In this document: positions 34,269-42,094 of the stretch, piece after piece | Layout of the letters: every line of letters starts with the position of its first letter | How positions within the stretch are numbered: the stretch's first letter is position 1 | The notes under the pieces: generated by a model | What the model saw: the letters and a program-made list of their open reading frames with translations, nothing else | What the model was told of the DNA's origin: nothing | Databases searched by the model: none | Made by a program: the position numbers and the translations under genes | Source: a virus | Length of the DNA stretch: 48,922 bases | Virus record (IMG/VR): IMGVR_UViG_3300017917_001155 | Span: 1-48,922 of that record | Reading direction: 5' to 3' (one strand)

Positions 34269-35114
34269 ATGAAACTGTCATATTTTCCTAATCAGACTGC
34301 ACTACAATCCGAACCCGTGTGGAGATCTTTTCTTGACGGGTGGCGTAGCCTTGGTCTAAGTATAGAAGAAAACTCTATGACTGCTGATGCTGCCTTAATT
34401 TGGAGTGTGTTGTGGCAAGGCAGAATGCACAGTAATAAACAGGTGTTCGAACACTATAGAAAACAAGGAAAACCGGTTTTTATTATCGAAGTTGGTGCAT
34501 TGATGCGGGGTCATACTTGGAAAGTTTCAGCGAACAACATCACTGCACAAGGTTCTTATGCAAATCAAGAAAATTTTATTTCTGGTCGAGCAGAAAAATT
34601 AGGCATTACATTAGCACCTGAAAAAAATTTAAGAAAACCTGAAATTTTAATCACACTTCAGCATGATCGCAGTCTACAATGGCAGGATATGCCTCCGACT
34701 GCGGTTTGGTTAGATCAGACAATCAAAGAAATAAGAAAATATTCGTCAAAATCCATTGTTATACGACCACACCCTCGGGGATCTCTAAGAAATCCGGTGA
34801 TACCGGGTGTGAGAGTTGAACATCCACGCAAGTTAGCCAACACATACGATAAATTTGACATAAATTTCGACTATCATTGCGTGATAAACTGGAATTCTGG
34901 AGTGGCAGTACAGGCCGCCATCAGTGGTACACCGGTGATCACTGGTCCAACTAATCTTGCTTCTGAAATTTCTGGAAATTTTGCCAATATTGACAACATT
35001 TCATTACCCGACAGGCAACATTGGTTTGAAAAGATACTACACACCGAGTGGACTGTGGAAGAACTTCAACAAGGAATACCTCAAAAACGGTTACTTGATA
35101 ATATAAAGATTTGA
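34269..35114 (+). CDS. Putative GT-B-like capsule-type glycan transferase, paralogue 3
   Basis: 281 residues. ILITLQHDRSLQWQ, W-L-D-Q-T-I-K-E-I-R, KSIVIRPHPRGS, HCVINWNSGVAVQAAISGTPVITGP and W-F-E-K-I-L-H-T-E-W-T-V-E-E-L place it with the genes at 30254 and 31335, but its N-terminus differs (SYFPNQTALQSEPVWRSFLDGW). The RPHPRG motif is the clearest GT-B capsule-type signature in the group. It is driven from a palindromic TAAATATTTA box shared with the divergent gene. Confidence 0.68.
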   Translation: MKLSYFPNQTALQSEPVWRSFLDGWRSLGLSIEENSMTADAALIWSVLWQGRMHSNKQVFEHYRKQGKPVFIIEVGALMRGHTWKVSANNITAQGSYANQENFISGRAEKLGITLAPEKNLRKPEILITLQHDRSLQWQDMPPTAVWLDQTIKEIRKYSSKSIVIRPHPRGSLRNPVIPGVRVEHPRKLANTYDKFDINFDYHCVINWNSGVAVQAAISGTPVITGPTNLASEISGNFANIDNISLPDRQHWFEKILHTEWTVEELQQGIPQKRLLDNIKI

Positions 35115-35138
35115 CATTGTCAATTTTTATGTTATACT
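35111..35138 (+). promoter_or_regulatory. Sigma70-like promoter of the uvsW operon
   Basis: TTGACA (35111-35116), 16-base spacer, TATACT (35133-35138). Six bases separate the -10 from ATG 35145, so the transcript should start at or next to the start codon. No ribosome site. Confidence 0.7.
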
Positions 35139-35144
35139 ATGAAT

Positions 35145-36395
35145 ATGAGTCATACTATTGAAGATGCTTTAGAGATTTTATCAGGATTAGCGCCAAGAAC
35201 GGTGAATGTCCGCATTGATCCTAACGAAAGAAATTTAATTTCTAGTCTTGCCAAACAAGTACACAAGGCTGTGCCTCTCACTGACCGTCAACTTAACCTT
35301 GCTTTGAAAAAAATAGACAAGTACAAAGAAGGTTTAACTAAAAATTTAGTAAATGTTGAAGATCTAATACTAAACAAACCGCTGAGAATGCCATTGAGAG
35401 AAATAGATCGTTCACAGTCTGTTACACTGGACTATACAAACGGTGCAACTAAACCTAGAATTGTGGTAAAATATGTATTTTCTAAGAAATTTGCCGCAGA
35501 ATGGGGAGAACTTGAAGAAGACTTGATAGGAGTTACTTCAGAAGTCAAAGGCTTCAAGCATATTTCTTATAATGAAAAAAATCTTTATCTAATTGTTTCA
35601 AAGTTATCTTCCTTGGACTTTGTAATAGACCAAGAAATTCAGGAAATTTACGAAAAAATCGTAAAAATTATGGAAAATCCTGAAAATACTGTGCCTTATG
35701 TTGGTGTAGAAAACGACATAGTTAAGGTTATCAATGGCAGTAAAACCTGTAATGACTTTTTATCTGAAAAATTTCCTATTGTTGATGAAAATAATTTTGT
35801 AAAGTTTTTATCCTCGGCAAAAAATTGTGGAATTTTACTAAAATCAACAGAAATTATAAAAAAAGTAAATGACACACCGTTAAATTCTTTGACTAAAAAT
35901 ATACTATTAGAGAGCTCTACAAAATTTAGAATTAGTCCCGAGGTACATTCATTAAATTCATTATTGAGTATAATCAACGAGCTACATCAGTGGCCTGCGT
36001 TGTTTGTTTTAGACGAAAATTCTCAAGTTTTTTCACAGGTTAAACATTTAATTTCTGAATTAGCCAATCATACTGACTTAGACAAGGTAAATGTATTCTT
36101 TAGATTAAAAAATGAGCAACCTGAGGACCAGCAATTTAACCAATTTGTCAGGGATAACGGTTTAAATAATTATATAGACAGTAAAACACAAGCAGTACTA
36201 ATCACTAAAAATAGAATACCTAAGCCGTTGTTTAAATCAGATTGGCAGCCTAAAGTTGCTGTTGTGTTTAGTTCAAATGATTACGGTAAGTTGGCTGCCT
36301 ATCTCAACGACATACCCAATGTATATTATTATAACAACAGTGTTACTATCCGACATAGTCGAGTAAAAGGAAGCAAAGAAATTGTCCAGTTGTAA
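35145..36395 (+). CDS. Hypothetical first gene of the uvsW operon
   Basis: 416 residues with the start at 35145 (second of two close in-frame ATGs, the other at 35139), chosen because the predicted transcription start falls there. Lys/Asn/Ser-rich, alpha/beta; no recognised motif. The last ~60 residues (KVAVVFSSNDYGKLAAYLNDIPNVYYYNN) look like a small Rossmann-like or toprim-like strand-helix unit. The uvsW start lies inside its 3' end, so the two are coupled and it may assist helicase function. The AT content is higher than in its downstream neighbours. Confidence 0.7.
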   Translation: MSHTIEDALEILSGLAPRTVNVRIDPNERNLISSLAKQVHKAVPLTDRQLNLALKKIDKYKEGLTKNLVNVEDLILNKPLRMPLREIDRSQSVTLDYTNGATKPRIVVKYVFSKKFAAEWGELEEDLIGVTSEVKGFKHISYNEKNLYLIVSKLSSLDFVIDQEIQEIYEKIVKIMENPENTVPYVGVENDIVKVINGSKTCNDFLSEKFPIVDENNFVKFLSSAKNCGILLKSTEIIKKVNDTPLNSLTKNILLESSTKFRISPEVHSLNSLLSIINELHQWPALFVLDENSQVFSQVKHLISELANHTDLDKVNVFFRLKNEQPEDQQFNQFVRDNGLNNYIDSKTQAVLITKNRIPKPLFKSDWQPKVAVVFSSNDYGKLAAYLNDIPNVYYYNNSVTIRHSRVKGSKEIVQL

Positions 36396-37842
36396 GATCG
36401 TTATTAGAGACGAAGTAAATCTTAAAGTAGAAGGACTTCCTGTTGAAATACGCAGGAAGATTTCTAACGCACTAAAATTTGAACTGCCTTATGCTCGTCA
36501 TATGCCACAGTATAAACTAGGCAGATGGGATGGCACTACTACGTTCTTTGGTCTCGGTGGCAATGGTTATATTAATCATTTAGACGTGATTGTTGGTATA
36601 TTAGAAGAATGCGGTGTTGATATCGAAGAAATTGAAGATTTACGTCAACCTCATAAATTCGACTTTGCAAAAATTACAGATAGATATTGGGCCGATCAAG
36701 GCAAGACATGGCCCAAAGGACATCCTATAGAAGGACAGCCGATTATATTACGAGACTATCAATTAGATGCTATTAATAACTTCATGGAAAATCCACAAGG
36801 ATTACAGGAGTTGGCCACAGGTGCAGGTAAAACTATTATCACAGCAACTCTCAGTGCATTATGCGAGCCCTACGGTCGTACACTGGTCATTGTACCAAAC
36901 AAAGGTCTAGTAGTACAAACAGAAGAAGATTATAAGAATGTTGGGTTGGATGTGGGTGTGTATTTTGGAGATAGAAAAGAACTAAATCGCACACATACTA
37001 TATGTACTTGGCAAAGTTTAAACATACTAGATAAGAAAAGTTATGACGGAGACACTCTAAGTCTTGCAGAGTTTTTAGAAGGAGTTGTCTGCGTAATTGT
37101 TGACGAAGTACACATGGCCAAGGCCGACGTGTTGAAAAAACTACTAAGTCAAAACATGGCTAATGCGCCTATAAGATGGGGATTAACTGGCACAGTACCT
37201 AAAGAAGATATTAATTTTCATAGTATTTTAGCAACAATCGGTCCTGTAATTAATCGTATCAGCGCACACGCATTGCAGGAAAAAGGTGTGTTGGCACAGT
37301 GTCACGTGAACATAGTACAACTGGTGGACTTGCCAGAATTCCGTACATATCAAGAAGAACTAAAATATCTAGTTACAAATAACGATAGAATAGATTATAT
37401 CAGTAAACTTTGCAATTCAATTAAGGAATCCGGTAATACATTAATTCTTGTAGATAGACTAGATGCAGGAAAACAACTGGCAGAAGCCATAGAAGGTTCA
37501 GTGTTCATCAGCGGAGAAGTTAAGTTAGGCGATAGAAAAGAACACTACGACGAAGTCAGAGAAGCAACAGATAAAGTTATCATTGCTACGTATGGTGTGG
37601 CAGCCGTGGGTCTTAATATTCCTCGTATTTTTAATTTAATTTTATTAGAACCTGGTAAAAGTTTTGTAAGAGTAATTCAATCAATCGGTAGAGGCATCAG
37701 AAAGGCAGAAGATAAAGATTTCGTACAAATATGGGACGTTACGTCAACATGCAAGTACGCTAAAAGGCACTTAACGGAGCGTAAAAAATTCTATAAAGAA
37801 GCCAAGTATCCTTTCACAGTAGAAAAGGTAACATGGCAATAA
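36382..37842 (+). CDS. uvsW: UvsW helicase (SF2)
   Basis: 486 residues (T4: 503) from a TTG start that overlaps the previous gene by 14 bases. N-terminal domain with YKLGRWDGTTTFFGLGGNGYIN; Q-like motif RDYQLDAINNF; Walker A LATGAGKTIITATL (~147-160); DEVH box VIVDEVHMAKADV; motif III GLTGTVP; motif VI VIQSIGRGIRKAE. It processes branched DNA, unwinds R-loops and shifts replication from origin- to recombination-dependent mode. It is followed at 16 bases by a chain of small genes. Confidence 0.94.
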   Translation: MSSCKIVIRDEVNLKVEGLPVEIRRKISNALKFELPYARHMPQYKLGRWDGTTTFFGLGGNGYINHLDVIVGILEECGVDIEEIEDLRQPHKFDFAKITDRYWADQGKTWPKGHPIEGQPIILRDYQLDAINNFMENPQGLQELATGAGKTIITATLSALCEPYGRTLVIVPNKGLVVQTEEDYKNVGLDVGVYFGDRKELNRTHTICTWQSLNILDKKSYDGDTLSLAEFLEGVVCVIVDEVHMAKADVLKKLLSQNMANAPIRWGLTGTVPKEDINFHSILATIGPVINRISAHALQEKGVLAQCHVNIVQLVDLPEFRTYQEELKYLVTNNDRIDYISKLCNSIKESGNTLILVDRLDAGKQLAEAIEGSVFISGEVKLGDRKEHYDEVREATDKVIIATYGVAAVGLNIPRIFNLILLEPGKSFVRVIQSIGRGIRKAEDKDFVQIWDVTSTCKYAKRHLTERKKFYKEAKYPFTVEKVTWQ

Positions 37843-37858
37843 CAATAACGGAGAATTT

Positions 37859-38365
37859 ATGTTGATATTAACCTTAGATAATCAAAGTTTCGACTTGTCT
37901 AAGATGCCCGAGGAAATTGAAGAGGATATTAGATTTGCAGTGTTGGATAACAACGATACTAATAATCCAGATTTCTTTTTTATGCCTCTGATTTTTTTAG
38001 AAAGTTTTAATAGTCCAGCAATGGTTATGAGAATTGGTGAAAACGAAGTAATTATGCCCATCGACTGGAGCATAGCAGTGGCCGATAGTGAATGTGGTAG
38101 TGATATAGAAGTTATGCCACTGACCAGTTTAAATGACAGAGGCTTCGAAGCATTCTTGTTTAACCCTATCAGCGGATTTAGACACGAATACGGAAAGATA
38201 GAAATAGTAAATGTCTACAATGATGTAAAATGGTATTTTCCTAAAATGAAAAACAATCAGTTACTCAGTGTGCCTTTAAAGGAAGGAGAAAAACCTTTAT
38301 GTGCCTTCTTTACTAAAGACATTAGTAGACAAAGTGAAATCATAGACTTTTTTAAATTACTATAA
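37859..38365 (+). CDS. Hypothetical downstream of uvsW
   Basis: 168 residues, acidic, beta-rich pattern (MLILTLDNQSFDLSKMPEEIEEDI, VMRIGENEVIMPIDWSIAVADSECG, ISGFRHEYGKIEIVNVYNDVKWYFP, PLCAFFTKDISRQSEI). A CGGAG ribosome site is present. TAATG overlap with the next gene. No family recognised; it is in the early replication operon. Confidence 0.75.
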   Translation: MLILTLDNQSFDLSKMPEEIEEDIRFAVLDNNDTNNPDFFFMPLIFLESFNSPAMVMRIGENEVIMPIDWSIAVADSECGSDIEVMPLTSLNDRGFEAFLFNPISGFRHEYGKIEIVNVYNDVKWYFPKMKNNQLLSVPLKEGEKPLCAFFTKDISRQSEIIDFFKLL

Positions 38366-38604
38366 TGCCGATGGATAAGTTGTACTACTATGACAATGAT
38401 ATGTCTTTTGCAGATCATTGCTTAGGATGGAAATTAACGCTATCTTTACTACCAAGAAGATGCTATTATTCAAATAAATTTATTTGGCTAACTTGGGCGT
38501 ATAGAGGAACAGCCATGTGGACAGGACCCGGGGAACCCGTGTTTGAACATCGCTGGGTTGATCGTAAAGAATATCTTTTATTACAGATCAAAGGAAAAGT
38601 ATAA
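38365..38604 (+). CDS. Small aromatic-rich hypothetical
   Basis: 79 residues, rich in Trp/Tyr (LYYYDNDMSFADHCLGWKLTL, IWLTWAYRGTAMWTGPGEPVFEHRWVD). Overlaps both neighbours by one base (TAATG), so it is fully coupled within the uvsW operon. No known domain; it is probably a small globular accessory protein. Confidence 0.7.
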   Translation: MPMDKLYYYDNDMSFADHCLGWKLTLSLLPRRCYYSNKFIWLTWAYRGTAMWTGPGEPVFEHRWVDRKEYLLLQIKGKV

Positions 38605-38861
38605 TGGGAAAATTAAAACCAGGTGCTACTTATATCTACGAAAGTCCCGACGGCGGTCATACAGTGTATGCTAGAGAACAAGGCACTGCCGAACGTATTT
38701 TGGTTGGTTATGATACTACTGCCGAAGAGTATGCTAATCATAAAATTTGGAATGATATTTGGTATAAATCTCGGACTAATCCAACCTTGCGTAAAGCAGT
38801 TGAACGTGCTATAATAATATATCACACTATAAAAGACGATGACAGACAAAATAACAATTAA
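38604..38861 (+). CDS. Small hypothetical in uvsW operon
   Basis: 85 residues: KLKPGATYIYESPDGGHTVYAREQG (beta hairpin), then WNDIWYKSRTNPTLRKAVERAIIIYHTIKDD. Starts in a one-base overlap with the previous stop; the next gene begins 23 bases before its end. Resembles small conserved proteins of marine T4-like phages; the function is unknown. Confidence 0.72.
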   Translation: MGKLKPGATYIYESPDGGHTVYAREQGTAERILVGYDTTAEEYANHKIWNDIWYKSRTNPTLRKAVERAIIIYHTIKDDDRQNNN

Positions 38862-39306
38862 AGATGAAACAGCAGCCATAGACATGGGTGCTAAAGATCT
38901 CTGGGATAATTTCACAGACGAACAAAGAAAGCAAATAAGTTTATATTTGTTGATTCGTTATGCTTCTAGTATCAAAACTGCTGACAGTGATGCACAGGCA
39001 TTAGCAGTGTTTAAAACTAACGAATATTATAATAAGAATTTCTTTGATCTTAGCAAACATCCTAAATTGTTATGGTATCTTGTTTGTATGTGTGGTAACG
39101 ATGAAAAGAAAATTTACTTTCACGAATGGATTGGATTTAAAAAGAAAGAAGGCGATAACAAGATTACAAAGTTTCTTGAATCAAAGTTTCCTAATATGAA
39201 ACGTGATGAAATCGAAATGATGGCCAAGTTATCCGACAAAAAGGACCTTAAAGAGTTTGCTCGTGAACTAGGTATGGATGATAATGAAATTAAAAAAGTT
39301 TTATGA
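38839..39306 (+). CDS. Small replication-operon protein, possibly clamp-loader gp62-like
   Basis: 155 residues. The pattern LSKHPKLLWYLVCMCG, YFHEWIGFKKKEGDNKITKFLESKFPNMKRDEIEMMAKLSD and KEFARELG is loosely similar in order to the T4 clamp-loader small subunit gp62 (FNYLM..., K-x-W, IKLLAKRY). The match is weak and clamp loader large subunit gp44 is not in the window, so the name is not assigned. It overlaps the next gene by 4 bases (ATGA). Confidence 0.65.
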   Translation: MTDKITIKDETAAIDMGAKDLWDNFTDEQRKQISLYLLIRYASSIKTADSDAQALAVFKTNEYYNKNFFDLSKHPKLLWYLVCMCGNDEKKIYFHEWIGFKKKEGDNKITKFLESKFPNMKRDEIEMMAKLSDKKDLKEFARELGMDDNEIKKVL

Positions 39307-40037
39307 ATTTAGATATTTTCGAAAAGCACAAAAGGATTAAAGTGACTGTGACTGCTGTAGAAAAACCTTACATTTGTCAACACTGCGGTTCAGGGTTTAT
39401 GAAAGAAAATACCTTAACTGTTCATATGTGTGAACAAAAACGTAGATTTCTAGCCAAGGATGAAAAACATGTGCTACTTGGTTATCAAACTTACATAAGA
39501 TTTTTTCAACTCAGTCAAAAAGCAAAAACTGTAAAGACCTACGAGGAGTTTGCTAAGAGTCAATACTACAATGCCTTTGTTAAGTTTGGTAGTTTTCTTA
39601 GCAACGTTAATCCACTTTATCCAGATAGATACATTGACTTTGTTGTTACCAGCGGAGTAAAATTAGATCACTGGTGCCGAGAAACTTTATACTATTCCTA
39701 TGTATTAGATTTAATTAAGAAAGAGCCAGCAGAGGTTGCTATCCAACGTAGCATACAAACTATGATGGATTGGGCAGAGGCCAATAACAGTCAATGGAAT
39801 CATTACTTCAAGTATGTAAGTCTTAATCGAGCAGTCTACGATATCAAAGATGGAAAAATCAGTCCTTGGTTAGTTTTAAACAGTGCCACAGGACGAGACA
39901 TGTTATCTCGTCTTAACGATGAGCAGTTAGGTATTATTTTTGAAGTTATGGATCCAGACTTTTGGCGCAGTCGATTTAAAAAATATCCTGTGGACTTAGA
40001 CTTAGTAGCCGAAGTTGTTAAGGAAGGAAACCTATAA
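39303..40037 (+). CDS. Zinc-finger protein paired with mini DnaE-like gene
   Basis: 244 residues. A C2HC-type finger near the N-terminus (ICQHCGSGFMKENTLTVHMCEQ, residues ~24-45), then a helical body with YQTYIRFFQLSQKAKTVKTYEEFAKSQYY, W-C-R-E-T-L-Y-Y-S-Y and DFWRSRFKKYPVDLDLVAEVV. DNA or RNA binding is likely. Its stop overlaps the start of the DnaE-like gene by one base (TAATG), so the two are coupled and may form a complex. Confidence 0.78.
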   Translation: MNLDIFEKHKRIKVTVTAVEKPYICQHCGSGFMKENTLTVHMCEQKRRFLAKDEKHVLLGYQTYIRFFQLSQKAKTVKTYEEFAKSQYYNAFVKFGSFLSNVNPLYPDRYIDFVVTSGVKLDHWCRETLYYSYVLDLIKKEPAEVAIQRSIQTMMDWAEANNSQWNHYFKYVSLNRAVYDIKDGKISPWLVLNSATGRDMLSRLNDEQLGIIFEVMDPDFWRSRFKKYPVDLDLVAEVVKEGNL

Positions 40038-40615
40038 TGCCTGATATAGATATCGACTTTGCTGATAGAGAACTAGCACTTAAAAAAATTAAATATACTC
40101 GAGCCATGCGCCAAGAAGGCAGCGAAATAAAACCGCACAACACCGGCATATATGTAACTGCAATACCTCGAGATGCTAGAGAAAATATTGCTACAATAGA
40201 TTATAAAACAGCAGAAGATCGCGGTTATTTTAAAATAGATTTTTTAAATGTAGGTATATACGAAGGAATTCGTAATGAAGAACATCTAGTTCAATTAATG
40301 AATACGGAGCCGTTATGGGATCTATTAGAGGACGACAGTTTCACGGATTTACTATTCCACGTAAATGGGTACGGGAATATATTGAGGCAGATGAAACCTA
40401 CTTCGGTAGAACAGTTGGCAATGTTACTCGCTTTGATCCGCCCAGCAAAGAGACATTTACTTGGGAAGACTTGGACAGAGATTGGCCAGGAGATTTGGAC
40501 GAAGCCGGAGAATGATGAATATTACTTTAAGAAAGCACATGCGGTTGCATATGCTCAGGCAGTGGTAGTACAAATGAATTTAATCTGCGAACAAGTTAGT
40601 TACGGTTACAGTTAA
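40037..40615 (+). CDS. Miniature DnaE (Pol III alpha)-like protein
   Basis: 192 residues. PDIDIDF at 2-8 matches the DnaE palm motif PDFDVDF; HNTGIYVTAIP (34-44) follows the order of the DnaE HAGGVVIAP segment; FKIDFL (65-70) matches KFDFLGL, which holds the third catalytic Asp; LWDLLEDDSFTDLLFHVNG and LLALIRPAK (130-138) match the FDML...VFQLES and LVALFRPG blocks; FKKAHAVAYA (164-173) matches FNKSHSAAYA. All three palm aspartates are kept, but the protein is about a sixth of DnaE length. It may be a small polymerase, primase-like helper or inactive regulator. Confidence 0.75.
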   Translation: MPDIDIDFADRELALKKIKYTRAMRQEGSEIKPHNTGIYVTAIPRDARENIATIDYKTAEDRGYFKIDFLNVGIYEGIRNEEHLVQLMNTEPLWDLLEDDSFTDLLFHVNGYGNILRQMKPTSVEQLAMLLALIRPAKRHLLGKTWTEIGQEIWTKPENDEYYFKKAHAVAYAQAVVVQMNLICEQVSYGYS

Positions 40616-40989
40616 TTTTTACCTTTTTTAACTAACTGTATCATTTTACGTTTTACACGTTTAATTGAAATATTGTGTAGATTTACAGTTGGGCCAAACA
40701 CTACATCAACATCCTTAGTATTCATAGTTTTTATAGCATAGCGATAAGGCTCCATTTCTGAGCGTAGATAGATAGTTATAGGAACCATGCGGTTACTTTC
40801 CCACCACCATGCTTCTCCTAGCTCTAAAAATAGCCGTCTTTCCTCGTCTGTACGCAACAATTCATAGTCAAACATGCTGGTAACGTGCTGGTCCTGATTA
40901 ATTACTATACCCACATATTCTATACCGCCATAGTGGACTACAGATATAAAAGGAAAGTTGCTTCTGATATCTTCCGTTAATTTTACCAT
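40612..40989 (-). CDS. Hypothetical, convergent to mini DnaE-like gene
   Basis: 125 residues. MVKLTEDIRSNFPFISVVHYGGIEYVGIVINQ start, FLELGEAWWWESNRMVPITIYL centre, basic end KRVKRKMIQLVKKGK. The layout (small beta domain, WWWESNR, basic tail) suggests an RNA/DNA-binding SH3- or Sm-like protein; an Hfq-like reading is speculative. It overlaps the DnaE-like gene tail-to-tail by 4 bases. Confidence 0.75.
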   Translation of the reverse strand: MVKLTEDIRSNFPFISVVHYGGIEYVGIVINQDQHVTSMFDYELLRTDEERRLFLELGEAWWWESNRMVPITIYLRSEMEPYRYAIKTMNTKDVDVVFGPTVNLHNISIKRVKRKMIQLVKKGKN

Positions 40990-40994
40990 AAATA
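40989..40994 (+). promoter_or_regulatory. Late promoter core, structural gene at 41018
   Basis: ATAAATAC, 23 bases before ATG 41018; it overlaps the start codon of the divergent minus-strand gene. Confidence 0.55.
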
Positions 40995-41017
40995 CTTAAT
41001 AAAGTTCATTGATTATA

Positions 41018-42085
41018 ATGCAAAAATTTCAAGTTTATTTAGTACCAAACAGAATCAAAGTTACAACGGATGTGACAGGATTTGCTACGGAGTTTAGACA
41101 AGTGTACCAGCGAAAATTAAAATTATATAAAGGCATAGATAATGCCATAGAGTTTGATGTGCGTGACAGCGATCAACGTAGACAAAATATTATGGGTTAT
41201 AATATTGTTGTTAAGTTCTTTGATGCGGCACATAAAAACTTGTTTTCTGTACAAGGAAACCCCGTAGTAGGAAAACCAGGAATAATGGCAGCAACCATTA
41301 CAGCCGATGACATCGCACTTGTTGATCCGCAGATTTTAAAAATGGCTGCATATCTACGCAGTGACACAGAAGAAAAAATAATTTACAGTGACAGTCAATT
41401 TGACATTTTTGCCGATGCAGAAGTATTGGACGGTTACAACGATAAATTTGCTCAAAACGGTATTATCGAAGAAGTCACAGTGTTTAACTACGAGCAAGAT
41501 TCAAAAGAATACATCAGCGAAATTGCAAACTTTGGCACAGTGATTAACAACGATTATAGCACTGTACCAATAAGAACAGCCACATTTGAATTCGAAGGTA
41601 TATATGATGGTATCATTGAAATAGAAGCCACTAAAGATAAAAGTACCGCATTTGGAACATCTTGGGAAACTATTGATAGTTGGGACACTGCTATTGACCA
41701 AACTAAAACAGTAACCGGTGACTGGAGATTTGTTCGTTTTCGTATCACAAGAGAAAGATCTAACGGCCCAGGCAACGGTGCTAGATTCACTGTTGAAAAA
41801 AGTGGAAATGCCTATACTGTCGTAACAGTAACTCTCAGAGGACAAGATTATTTGATTGGCGACGAACTCAAAATCAAAGGTTCTGAATTAGGCGGTGTTG
41901 ATAATGTAAATGATTTAAACATATTGGTTACTGGTGTTATCAACGGTAATAATACGCAAGGTAATGTCGGTACTTTCATTTGGCAAGGATTGGCCTCTAA
42001 TGGTAATGCAATTTATGAAAGTGTAGGCACAGATCCGATAGACAGAGCAGCCAATCCAATTGACAAAATTATCATAAGAAACTAA
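41018..42085 (+). CDS. Virion structural protein (beta-rich)
   Basis: 355 residues with ATG at 41018; a TTG at 41009 is in frame but weaker. Beta-rich with MQKFQVYLVPNRIKVTTDVTGFATEFRQVYQRKLKLYKGIDN, NFGTVINNDYSTVPIRTATFEFEGIYDGIIEIE, SWDTAIDQTKTVTGDWRFVRFRITRE. A late core ATAAATAC (40988-40995) is 23 bases upstream. An isolated late structural gene inside the replication region; a baseplate or fibre-associated role is plausible. Confidence 0.75.
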   Translation: MQKFQVYLVPNRIKVTTDVTGFATEFRQVYQRKLKLYKGIDNAIEFDVRDSDQRRQNIMGYNIVVKFFDAAHKNLFSVQGNPVVGKPGIMAATITADDIALVDPQILKMAAYLRSDTEEKIIYSDSQFDIFADAEVLDGYNDKFAQNGIIEEVTVFNYEQDSKEYISEIANFGTVINNDYSTVPIRTATFEFEGIYDGIIEIEATKDKSTAFGTSWETIDSWDTAIDQTKTVTGDWRFVRFRITRERSNGPGNGARFTVEKSGNAYTVVTVTLRGQDYLIGDELKIKGSELGGVDNVNDLNILVTGVINGNNTQGNVGTFIWQGLASNGNAIYESVGTDPIDRAANPIDKIIIRN

Positions 42086-42094
42086 AATGTCTGC

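Noticed and set aside
36382-36395. Whether uvsW is fused to the upstream gene
   Set aside because: The frames differ and the upstream stop at 36393 is clear; a TTG start with overlap fits coupled translation.
40315-40515. Plus-strand 66-codon ORF inside the DnaE-like gene
   Set aside because: Lies in another frame of a gene whose motifs are clear; no ribosome site.
40037-40615. DnaE-like gene as a broken host gene
   Set aside because: It has intact start and stop, coupled overlaps on both sides and keeps motifs from across the palm and fingers in order, so it looks like a designed short form, not a random fragment.
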